Notes under the pieces: model-generated
The model's database searches: none
The model's input: only the letters and a program-made list of their open reading frames with translations
Told to the model about the DNA's origin: nothing
Translations under genes and position numbers: made by a program
In this document: positions 22,991 through 33,582 of the stretch, one piece after another
Layout: each line of letters opens with the position of its first letter
Numbering within the stretch: position 1 is the first letter of the stretch
NCBI GenBank assembly: GCA_001584585.1
Contig: LSYV01000011.1
Location: 2,587,373 to 2,651,372, forward strand
Length of the DNA stretch: 64,000 nucleotides
DNA from: Gonium pectorale
Lineage: Eukaryota > Chlorophyta > Chlorophyceae > Chlamydomonadales > Volvocaceae
Direction of reading: 5' to 3'

Positions 22991-25900
22991 ATGATTGTCC
23001 AGGCGACAGACATCGGCGAGGTCTACCAGGCTGTCAAGAAGGACTCCCAGGGCAGCGAGGACCAGGGCATCCTCTGCTTTGCGGCTTGCACCGAAGCGGA
23101 CTCAGTATGCGCATCGCAGCTTCTGCTGGTGGGGCGACGGCTGCAACTGCGCACACTCGCTACACCGTCCTGCCATTATCGTGCAGGCGAGCTGGCACGT
23201 ACCCACGCGTAACAGGCTTCGTCCCCCGTGTTCCGCAGAACCTCTTCGGCCGCGAGGGCTTGCACTTCACGCTCATTCCGGTTAACTGCTATGAGGAAGT
23301 CCGCGAGCACTGCGCCCCCTTGGTGGACTCAGAGGTGGGGCAGGGGTAGGGGCACACGCACGGGTGCCGCTGCGCGTTTCTCGGGGCTGCGCATACCTGA
23401 ATACGCCTGGCGCCCGTCGATGATGGTTCCACAGGAGGTGAAGACAGTGCTGCTGATCAACTGTGGTGCCACTGAGGACGTGCGGGCGCTGTGCAACCTG
23501 CCCAACAACGTCAGGATTGTCATCCTGGATAGCCACCGCCCAGTCTGGCACGGGCACAATAATGAGCAGGACATGGACACCCTCGTAATTGTGGCCGCCG
23601 ACGACCCGGTGCCGAAAGCTTCGGTGCCTGAGTACGACCCGAACGAGGGTGCCGGTAAGGTGGCGGCAACTGGCGCGGTTGCGTGTGGTTTGCAAGGGTC
23701 TCTTCAGTCTTCGGGTTCCCTTTCCCCAAGTCTGGGTTTCCCAGGACTAAACTTGGGAGTGCACAGTGGCATGGGGGGTGGACCGGAGCCCCGACATGCC
23801 CTGTTGCTGATCACAGTGCAAAGTCTGGGTAAAGCCATGGATTAAGCATGGCCATTATATGTATGGCTGTTGAAAGCGTTTGCAAGTTGGGCTCAACCCA
23901 TAACCGATCCAGCTGCCATCACTATGCATCAATCCCATCCCGCTGTCTTTGGGTCTTCCGACGCGCAGAGGTGGAATCAGACGAGGAGGACAGCGGGTCA
24001 GAAGCCTCAGAGGATGACGATGGAAGTGAGGATGACGCTGAGCCGCAGCTTAGCGGGGAGGACGGGAGCCGGGGCCGGAAGCGGCGGCGAGAGCGGGATG
24101 GCGAGGTGTCACCGCCCAAGCGTGGGCCAGCGGCCTCAGCAGAGGACGCGGCCGCGCGGCGGAAAAAGCGTGCGGACCGCGCCAAGCTGGTGGACGAGTA
24201 CTACAGCGACCGCAACGGGTACGGGAAACCCACGTCGCTGCTACTCTACCACCTGTGCAGCCAGTTGCGGCACGACGACAACTTCCACATATGGTGAGCG
24301 CGCCGAATTGTGAACTTGAACGGAACCAAACAGAGAGCTGGGTAGTTGGTAATAACAACGTGGAGACGCGAAGCAGCGTATTCAATGTGCGACTGCCAGG
24401 GTTGTGGGTGATGGAGCCTGGCGCGAGCCGATGAATGGGATTATGGGTTGCGCGCTTGGTAACACATGTCCGGTGTGCACCATGACAGGTGTGCCATTGT
24501 GGCGCTGACGGAGCAGTTCATCTTCCAGCACATCAGCAAGCAGCAGTACACCAAGTGGCACGAACTGCTGAACGAGCAGGTCAAGCGTGATCTCGCCGAC
24601 GAAGAGCCGCAGGTGGGCAGATGTTACGGGCCCCATGGGCAGTGGATTTGTCCGTGGGGCCGTTTGAGTGACGGCTTCTCGCACATCTGCAGGATCTCGG
24701 GGCCGGCTTCATCCTGCCGCGCCACAAGGTGCACATCGAGCCGTGCGACGACCTTCGCCTGTCACTGCTGCGGTACTGGAGCATCGAGGACAGCCTGCGG
24801 TAAGCAGTGGCCTCCTTTTAGGGTTGCCAGGTTGGCTACATAGTCCTAACCGTCGTCTGCTTGCAGGTATACGAGCTACGTGGCAGCGCGGTTACAGACA
24901 TGGCGCCAAAAGGGCGTCGAGAACATCCGCAACCTGCTGACGTACCTCTGCATCCCGCTCAAGGCCGCAGCTGCACCGTACAGTGAGTGTGACATTTTTA
25001 GGATCGCCATCGGTCCGCCACGGACTCAAAAGCGCGAGTGGACTTTTCACTGCGTTCACATACCATCTGTACTACTGGTTGCGCTGCTGTCTACTGCGCC
25101 CAATGCACCAGCTCCTCCGACGGTGGCATACTGCACAGCTTACCCTGTTATGGTTCAGATGTCCAGGACGAAACGCTCAGCCGCTTACAACACGCTCAAC
25201 CGTGACCCGCTATTTGCAGAGGGCCTCCGTGGCCAGGTTCCCGAGAACCTGCACAGCAACCTGCCGCGCTTCGCTCCCCAGCACATGCTTGCGTGGGACT
25301 CACTTCACTTCCAGAGCTTCAAATTGCAGTACAAGCACGAGGAGGTGGGCGCCACGGACATGGTGTTCGCGCTGCTGGGGCTCCTGACTGAGTACCAGCC
25401 GGGGCAGCCCAACTGGCACCGGAACGCTTTCGTGTAAGTGCTGGTTCGTAAGCCTTGGTTGGCTTCAATGAGCTCATTGGCATGTGCAACTTGATTGGTT
25501 ATCTGTTGGGTGCACGGATAAGTCGCCGCGGAATGTAATGGCCAGTCACCATTCACTACCGCTTACTACTGCAAATCAAAACCAAAGGTAGTTGGACGGA
25601 AAATCGCCGGGCACGCCGTTGTTGTACGGAAAAGCGAAGGGCATGGCTTCGGCAGCTTGAGAGCTGAGGTGGATACCAGCACGCATGCTCATTTGTCCCG
25701 CCCAGTGTGCTCCCGTGAGCCCAACCTTCAATTATCGCTGCCCTACACGACCTGCAGCAACGCGCAGACCGCGCTCCATGTGCAGCGCAACCTTCACCTG
25801 GTGGAGCGGGGCATCGAGCAGGCCAAGCAAATGTGCCAAGATGTCGTGCAGTGAGTAACCGGCTTTGGTGGATCAATGAATGATGGAGGGGCGAAAATTG

Positions 25901-26990
25901 GCGCACTACTGAGGAGTCTTTGCGGTATGCGTGTTGGCGAGGCGTTGCGCCTGCCACCCTAAGGTGCAATCACGCCATCCCATACTGAACACGACGCGAA
26001 TCTGCATCGGCAATGATGGTGACGAAGGCGCTTTGAACATCTACCCCGCAGCGAATGCGGGCTCATGATCACAGCTGGCAAGATCAAGGGCGGCAAGAGC
26101 GCTCTGTACCGCTGGGTCAACGTCGCCGACAGCAACGCCCTGGCGAACGCGCGCTTCCGGCACCCAACGGTACTGAAGGTGCGTAGGGTGCGCTCCAGCG
26201 ACGATCCCGCCTGGGTGCTACGTCAGGTTCGCCAAAACATGGCTCTGGTCCAGCAGCTCCGGCGTGCTGGGTCGAGATGCATTTTGCTGCGCACCATCGT
26301 TCATCAGCGCAATGCCATTATGCACTTCATGGCCCAGGCACCCTCATCCAGCCCAGTATACCAGTACAACAGCCACCCGATTCCCGCGTGTATTCTCCGC
26401 ACTGATGGGTCGACCGCGCGTCCGCTCCCGCAGTACATGGCCCTCTTCCTGCGAGACGCCACCAGCTGCCGCTACAGCTCAAGCGACGCGCGGCGGCCCA
26501 TGGTGGTCGCGGGGCCGCCCGACGAGCAGGGCCTGTGCTGCCTGGTGTCGGTGCACGCGAAGCACATCTCGGGCAATTGCCTGCAGGTGAGGCCGGAGGG
26601 ACTGCACAATTACTCCCGGTTTCCCTGCATGACAGTCCCCTGCCTCTTTCGGAAACGGGCACGGGGAGTAGTGGCTGCAGTGCTTTACCCATTGGCATCG
26701 TGTGCTGACCCGTCTTGGGTGCAGGGAAATGGTTGGTGTAAGGATGTTGCTCCTGGCGCACGCGTCCACATGCTGTTGCCGTTTGCCGCCCTCAGAACAA
26801 CCCGTTTGCGCGGCCCTTCATCGAGACGGCGAGCGCACTCAACATCATGCCCCTGAAGAGCTCGTTCGAGAACGCCACGTACCACGTAAAGAAGGACGAC
26901 GTGTCGGCCTTCCTCGCTAAGCTGCAGGAGGTGGTGGCGGATTACCGCTCGGTGTCGCAACAGGCCGCAGCGGCGGAGGCGGCGCAGTGA
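22991..26990 (+). CDS. CDC45: CDC45, replicative CMG helicase subunit
   Basis: Twelve phase-consistent exons (22991-23128, 23239-23334, 23435-23654, 23969-24293, 24489-24612, 24693-24799, 24867-24982, 25139-25433, 25758-25850, 26052-26178, 26434-26586, 26796-26990) encode 662 aa; plant and animal CDC45 are about 570-600. CDC45 joins MCM2-7 and GINS to form the helicase that unwinds DNA at replication forks. N-terminal RecJ/DHH-related motifs are visible: VLLINCGATEDV and ILDSHRPVWHGH (Asp110, His112). A long acidic stretch (VESDEEDSGSEASEDDD) and a basic block (RKKRADRAK) follow, as in other CDC45s. Then come WCAIVALTEQF, LRLSLLRYWSIEDSL, YTSYVAARL, TDMVFALLGLL and the conserved end NNPFARPF...IMPLKSSFENA. 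The extra length lies mainly in the acidic linker and C-terminus. Exon 8 and 9 acceptors were chosen by phase and alignment with remembered homologues. A TATA-like box lies 108 bp upstream. Confidence 0.93.
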
Positions 26991-28246
26991 TAGCCCGCGT
27001 GACGGGAACGCTGCGTGGATATGGCTTGTAGCGCATTGAACGTAGGGCTTTCGGGAGAGGGGTGGTGAAGTGTGTGGCGTCGTGTCTTGGCGAGGGGCAG
27101 GCAGCAGGAGGGGCCAATGTCCATCATCATAGAAGCTAGCACCCCTGCCGACCCGTCACACACGTGTGGGAGTTATGGGTAGACTAGTACTGGCGGACCT
27201 TATCTACCAGATACGCAGGGTCGTGAACCGTGTGTAGTGTGTGGAGCATCAGGTAGGCGAACCGGGTGCCGCGCAAACCTTGCAACTAGGACTCTGTGCA
27301 TGACCGTGGCTTATCGATGTGCACAGAGAAATTTTTGGGAAGCGTGCTTCTTACGCCCCGCTGCCACGGGGAACGTTTGAAACTACCATGAGCATCAAAT
27401 GCCGTGGAATAACGGGACCTTACGCTACAGTTGACCCAAGACATGGGGGCGAGAACTGCGGTTTCGGAACCAGGCTCGTGCCTGCGTTGTGCGCTTGTGT
27501 TGCATGCCGGGTACGAGACGAAGCCTCTGATGCAATGTAGGGCATCAGAAGCCACGTCGGCCTCTCCGTGTCTGAGTGGCAAGGGACGCATGAGGGCCCG
27601 CTGTACGATTCTTTCGCTGATTCCACAGGTGGAAGGTAGAACAGTGTGGCATGGGCTGCCCATGTGCCATTGCATGGAAGACCAACGTGTCATGGGTTAA
27701 TAGCTGGCAAAGCGACATATTTCATGACTCATCGACATCCAGTCATTTAAACCCATTCACGTCCAAGTACTAAGGTGCCTGTTCTCATACATATGGTGCA
27801 TGTCTCCTGGTACTTGCCTTTACTTGCCTGGCTACTAACCCACAAATAGACATGGGGTAAGCAACCTCCTGAGCGGCCAGTGGTGACACAGCCATCCGAC
27901 TAGGAATTGTACATGCGTTACACGTTCTGCCATTTAAACTGCAGTATAGCGCAAGCGCACGATACACCCGTGACCATGGGCTAACGAGCAACAGCATCCG
28001 TACAGACATGCAAAATAAGTAACGCTACCATATTCGCATCAAACTGTAACGCAAGCCGTGAGCCCTGCACCGCTGCACCCTAGCAATAAAAACAGTCCTG
28101 GATTGCTCTCCAGCAGTACCCTGCAGCCGTACCAGCGCCGTCGACTCCCCCGTGGCTAATGCAGGCGGTGCAACGAAGGGTAACGGTACGAACTTAAACC
28201 AGCAGTTGGCTAGCCTAGGAGCCAGCGCAACCAATGAGCAAGGGCC
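26991..28246. other. intergenic between convergent genes
   Basis: A 1.26-kb spacer, somewhat more AT-rich than the genes, probably carrying the 3' UTRs of CDC45 and of the leftward small membrane protein gene. No coding exon is supported. Confidence 0.5.
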
Positions 28247-28699
28247 TCATACCTCATCTCCGTTGGCACGCGCGCTGGGGACCTGCTCCCCATCCACCCG
28301 TGCATCTACCAGCCGCCCGTCGTCTACGCCTCCTAGCCCACTCGCCCCGTCTGCCAGCCCACTTGCGCTGCAGGCTGGGACTCCGTCTGCAACGCTGTTG
28401 CCGTCAAGGATGCGCTCAGCGGCCTGAGATCCGTCGTCCCCGCTAATGAGGGGGGCAGCCAGCTCTTCAGCACCGCCGGTGGCGCCCGCGGCAGCCTGGG
28501 CCCTCCGCTTGCGCCATGCCCAGAACCAGCGAGCGCCCTTGTAGGCGAAGAACAAGGTAATGACCTTCCCGAGAAGGTATCCCGCCACCAGCAGCGCTCC
28601 AATGATCTGGCCCTTAGTCCATTTTCCCTCGAGCAGATGGCCCGTCATGCCGAGGTGCTGGACCCACGGGTCCGCAGCTTGCACCCACGAAGATGCTCG
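28247..28699 (-). CDS. small single-pass membrane protein, 3' exon
   Basis: An open exon of 151 codons follows a TTTGTGACAG acceptor at 28700-28702 and ends at a TGA. It reads WVQAADPWVQHLGMTGHLLEG, then one strong hydrophobic span IIGALLVAGYLLGKVITLFF, then an aromatic/basic stop-transfer segment AYKGARWFWAWRKRR, and an Ala/Gly/Asp-rich hydrophilic tail. If translation starts at the ATG at 28648 the product is 133 aa. Otherwise an upstream exon in 28700-29261 supplies the N-terminus, and I could not identify it. No family is recognised. The charge pattern suggests the C-terminal tail is cytosolic, by the positive-inside rule. Confidence 0.45.
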   Translation of the reverse strand, partial: RASSWVQAADPWVQHLGMTGHLLEGKWTKGQIIGALLVAGYLLGKVITLFFAYKGARWFWAWRKRRAQAAAGATGGAEELAAPLISGDDGSQAAERILDGNSVADGVPACSASGLADGASGLGGVDDGRLVDARVDGEQVPSARANGDEV

Positions 28700-29261
28700 C
28701 TGTCACAAAGCAGACCTAGATTGGGTGTGGAAGCAGATTGGTTGGGGCGGGGCTTGACGGGGCTTGACAACGGGCTAAACCAACGGGTCCATTGCCCGTT
28801 GGTGTGGCCCATTCAGCAGAGCGCCGTGCGCAAGTCATGAGCGGAGCTATCAAGATTACTGACAATGAAAACAAGTCCACCAGTGCCCGACAGCGCCTCT
28901 CCACATGAACGCACGCGCCATGCGCAGGCCTCGCTCTTGCCATACCTGGCTCTCCGTAGGCCAGCAAGTCCTATTGCAACCACGAGCAGCGCTTCTCAAG
29001 TTGACCTGCAGTCCGCGAGCGTATAAAACGAGGACGTTCCCGTCTAGTCGTGTCGCGTGCGAAGGCACCGGCGGGAGACCTGCGGAACGATCCAGTTAAA
29101 CTAGCGATGACGGTGTGCAATTGTGATCATGCCACGGTGGTGAGTTATTCGAGGTGATATATACCAACCGCCGGAATCGCAACCGACTTTCGACGCGACA
29201 CGCCGACACGTCCTCTCGTCCCCCGACCCCTGCCTCACCCCCGCCACCAGCTCTCAATCCC
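28700..29261. other. gap between two leftward genes
   Basis: About 560 bp, expected to hold the SET gene's 3' UTR and the promoter or first exon of the small membrane protein gene. No exon can be assigned with confidence. Confidence 0.45.
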
Positions 29262-32200
29262 TCAGAGGTTCTGCCGCAGGCGCCTCACAAGCCGTAGTGC
29301 GGCCTCTAGCAACATTTTCCGCTCCAGGCGGTATTGCAACGCCAGCTCGTACCGACCAACGGACTCGCCAACGGCATGCACAAACAGCGGAAGAAGAGTC
29401 ACGTCCGTCGCCGCCACCGACGCATCAGCTCCGTTGGACCCTTCCGGCATACCGCCCGCTGCCACGGCGGCGACAGGCATGGCTCTCCGCAAAAACCCTT
29501 GCTCCCTCACCGCCGGCGCCGCCGCCTCCATCCTCCCCGTCCACCCTCCACCCCATCCCCATCTTCTCTCCTCTGCTGCCGCCCCCGTTGCCGCCGTCTC
29601 GAGTCCATTAGCAGCTCCGCATCCCGCTGAGCGCTCGTGGGGAAAGCGCCCAGCTGCTCTGCCATCAGCCTCTCCAGCGCCTCCAACACGCGCCGCTCGC
29701 CCTCCACCGTCACCGCCCTCCGCTCCCGCAGGTTCCTGCAGCGTGGCGGCGTGACGGGGAACGGTGAAGCTCATATTGGACGGGACGATGCGCAGGGGTC
29801 AGGGGCTAGGGGCAGGCTAAAAGCGTAAAAGAGACTAATCAAGTAATGCAGTCAGCCTGGCTACCTTCCGTCTGTGTAACCCGTTCGGCAAACCCGGACG
29901 AAAAGCCTGAAACTTGACAAAATTCCTTCACAGAAGACGCCCTTTGGGTGGGCAGTCTTCGTCCGCTCCCTAGGCGGAGCTCCTTTTAGGGGCTATTTTT
30001 TCGTTCAAGCACCCCTACGTCCGTCCCCCATTTTTCGCTTGGGCCCGCCATCAATGGGGTGGTTGTCGAAAACACGTTTAGGATCGCCAGCCTGAGCACA
30101 GCTACCGGTATACCGGTCCCTGGCTCCCGCCCTTTCGGGGTCCACCAGCCGTGCGATGGCGGCCCCGGCCCCCCTCCTTGCAGCTTGCCAGCGTGGTTGC
30201 CTTGGGTAGGGCCCTCGCCAAAGGTAAATGTGCCCCGTGAAAAACCAAGCCGTTCCTTATCGGGGGAACGCACTGATAGTAGGGATGGTAGCCACAGCCG
30301 GGTCTGGGCGTCGGGAGGAGCCGAACAATGAATGCCACAACTTCTGCCGGATGCGGTTCCTGGGTTCCCTCATTGCTAGTCGTTGTGTAGGTCACGTCCC
30401 TTCCCACCCATTCTCTCGTGTCCCTTATGCCTGTTACCTGTATGGCTTGAGAATGCTGTTTGAATCCCCTGCACCCAAGGCAGGTAAGGACGCCCCTGGC
30501 AGCCGGCCCACCCTCCCACGTCTGCTGGGACGGGACATACGCTGCTGGCGCCCAGCTCGTCGTTGTTCATGCCCCTTTCCCTTCAACTCCCACGTCCGCC
30601 TACCTCCAGCCCGCCACGGCGACCACGCTGGCAGCCGCGCATCGCAGCCGCGCGCGCTCCGCCGCTGCGCTGCCCTGCCTGCCAGGCACCTTGGCAGCGG
30701 CGCCAGCGTCCCCGTGTCCGGCCGCTCGCCCCCACCCCGTATCTCCCTCCTCCGTCGCCCCTGCCGCTTGCGCTTCCGCCTCCTCCGCCTCCGCCGCCAG
30801 CTGCTCCGCCGCTGAGTGCACCCAGTCCCTCCGAACTCGGGCGCCTGGGTCCAGCTGGAGGCCTCCCCAATCGAGGCGGTCGTACGGATTGCCGTACAGC
30901 ACAAAGCCGTACTGCTCCACAAGCGACCTGCACGTATGCAGCAAGGCCGTGCATGGCAACTGTCCTTAACCCGATCCTGACGGGCTCCTGCCATCTCGAG
31001 TAAGCCTTACAACGTACAAGAAAGCCCGAGTGCGGCTGTTCACCCTGTGCTGCCTGGTCGCAGACGCAGCCTCACAAACGTGTATTGTGTTGAGCATATA
31101 GACAGCGTGCTCAACATTGACAGGACCAAACTGATGAGCGAGGAGACACCATCCGTGAGAGTATGCACTACCGCGGTCGGTAACGTCAGACACCCATATG
31201 TCACACAGGTCGCCCTTCCCACGCCCCGACGGCGCCTTTGCCTGTTATCTTTCTTCCCGTAGTCAATGTACAGCTGCGGCGGTGGTTGTGGCGGTTGTGC
31301 CGCTTGCGACGGTTCCCGCTCCGGTTCCAAGCCGCCACCTCTGCCCCCCGCTGGCAGACGCAGCGCCACCATGTCCGCCGTCGGCTGCCACGATGCCAGC
31401 GGGGTGCGTGGCGCCGCAACCGCCGCCGTCCCCTCCGTCCCCGGCGGCTGGGGGCTGCATCCTCCGCTGCCCAGCGCTGAAGCCTCGTGGGCTGCCTCCT
31501 CCGGCGGCGCCGGCCTCAGCACGTGCAGCGTGGGGGCACCCGGCGCGTAGTTGGCGCAACAGAAGAAGGGCACGTAGGCGTGCAGCTCCGAGCCGTCGTC
31601 GGCCTACGGCCAGTGGGCGACGGGGCGTTACGCATTACCTCATCTCCGAACCCTGGGAGCCCCAAATTTTGAGTCACGCGGCAAGGTGGATGCACGCATG
31701 CCGCTAGCCCTGGCAGCCGCTGATCCATTGGTGAGGCTGCCCTTCCCCGTCACACCCCCTCCCTCCCCACCCGGGTGCCCTCCCCCAACAAGTTCGTCCG
31801 TCCCTAAATGATTCGGGATATCATCGGACCCGTCGGACCCGTTTCCCAGCCTCATCCCCCCCCGCATCCATGCACCGGCCTCGCCCCGCCATCCTTCGAC
31901 TGCGCCCTGAGGCCGCCCCCCGCTCCTCTCCTCACCCGGAACCCAAACGCACGGCTCTCCACGGCGCCCACCGCCCGCAGCCACTCTGACAGCCCCACCC
32001 GCCCCGCCTCCCGCCGGAACGCGGTGGTGTCCATCCAGCGGTCGTAGGCAGTCAGCACGCCGGCCTGCCATGAACGGGCCGCCGCGGCCAGCGGTGGGTC
32101 CTGCGGGGCATTGCGGAACCGGAACCGGGCGAGGGGTCGGGAGCCCGGGAGCGGAAGAACGGGATATGTGAAGGTCGGGGAGAAAGGAGGGAGAAACGAT

Positions 32201-33208
32201 GAGGATGGTGACGAGCGCAGGATGCCGGTTTGACCCCGCCCTCACTTGCTCCCGCCCACTGCCACTCCCATCCCCACCCCGGCCACGCGCCTGAAGCTCC
32301 CGCAGCTCCCACGCCTGGAAGAACAGCAGCGTGGTAAGCGTTTCAGCAGGTGGCAGCAGCTGCTGGTAACGCCACCAGAACGACGCAAAGACCGCCTCCT
32401 CCGCATCCCGTGCCTCCTGCAGCGCCTCCTCCTCGTCCCCCGCTTCCTCTGCCACCGCCTCAGGGGCCGCTGCCGCCTCATCCTGCTCCCTTGCAGCGGC
32501 CTCGGCCGAGCCTCGGCACGGCCCTGGGTGGCGCCGCCGGTGCAGCCTGCACGTCCACACCAGCGCCGCCGCCAGCTTGACCTCCCAGCGCTCCCCGCTC
32601 GCGAACAGGTCGCGCAGGGCGGGCGAGCGCAGCGCCGGCGGGCAGCATCCGGGCACCTCGTGGCTGAGGCACAGCCGCAGTGGCACGCTCAGGAGCGTCA
32701 CAGGTCCCTCCAATGCCCCTGCGTCCGCGACCGCTTCCTCCACTTCAGGGTTCAAACCGTCCTCCGCTTGCCCCATTTGTACATGGCTGCTCTTGGCATG
32801 AAACTCCTGCGGGTTGGTTTGGACGGACGTGTATGGGTTCTGGTCGCGGCTCGATGCTCCGGCTGCAGATGCCGGCGCCGCTGGCATTTCGGCCGCTGCC
32901 AAAGCCAATGCTGGCTGCGCAGGCGCCGCACGAAGCTGAGAGCCGTGGTTAGAGTCCAGCAGCTTCCATCCCAAGCCGGCGTCACCGAAATCGGCTAGGG
33001 AGATCCGCACGAGGGGGCAGTGCTGGGCTGCCAACTCGTCGAACAGCCGGCATGCGGCCCCCGGGTCCCTCTTGGAAGCCGCGCAGAGAACTATATGCAG
33101 TACTCTAGGTACTTGTGTGAAGTGCCATCGGTGCGGCGCGTCAGCCGCGGCTTGCAACGCGGCCCGCCGACTGGCCGCTGTCCGCGGCCTGAAGGGGGCA
33201 GGCCGCAT
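29262..33208 (-). CDS. SET-domain protein lysine methyltransferase, Rubisco LSMT/SETD-like
   Basis: Six phase-consistent exons (33208-32291, 32100-31936, 31603-31242, 30927-30604, 29735-29545, 29458-29262) give 718 aa. The N-terminus MRPAPFRPRTAASRRAALQA is Arg/Ala-rich and could be a plastid transit peptide. The split SET domain reads VRISLADFGDAGLGWKL, a long Ala/Gln insert, LLSVPLRLCLS, SFWWRYQQLLPP, LRAVGAVESRAFGF, HAYVPFFCCANYAPGAP, LYIDYGKKDN and LVEQYGFVLYGNPYDRLDW. The C-terminal Rubis-subs-bind-like region has NLRERRAVTVEGERRVLEAL and RYELALQYRLERKMLLEAAL. Homologues mono- or trimethylate Lys on plastid or cytosolic proteins. Oddly, the usual Asp...Asn-His of the SAM-binding core is Cys...Asn-Tyr here, so activity is uncertain. 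Introns 1 and 3 use GC donors by phase. The splice between the last two exons is the weakest. Confidence 0.85.
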
Positions 33209-33582
33209 TCACAGAAGGATCTGCACGGGGTTGATCTCTCGGGACAATGTTTACCGCTTCTGCGGCAGAGAGCTGATATGGTTCCAACTTTGGATTCGAA
33301 TGCCGTAGTCTGCCGTGCCACCATCCTTTCCCGAGCCCTATTCCTGCATGTAGATTACCCCAGCTCCGCTCACATTGTACAGTCGGTCAGTGAGCCCAGG
33401 GAAACCTGCCTCTAAAACTGCCGAAAGAAGGTTCCTGTCAGATTGGAAGCAGTATTGAATACAGAGGCAGCTAACAATCACAATCGCAATTTAAAGTTGG
33501 GTGACTGAGCGGCCGAGGCGGTTTTACGCTGGCCACCAGCACAGCCAACAGCAGATAGACATTTGCTTCATTGCAAGGGGAT
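33209..33582. promoter_or_regulatory. divergent intergenic region, probable bidirectional promoter
   Basis: A 374-bp gap between the start codons of the leftward SET gene and the rightward orphan gene. Both promoters and 5' UTRs must lie here unless unseen 5' exons exist. No TATA box is obvious. Confidence 0.4.

Noticed and set aside
23960..24180. Acidic stretch considered as a separate Asp/Glu-rich gene
   Set aside because: It joins in phase on both sides to CDC45 exons, and an acidic linker is normal at this place in CDC45.
29021..29028. TATAAAA on the + strand
   Set aside because: No rightward coding exon follows within a usual distance; the genes on both sides run leftward.
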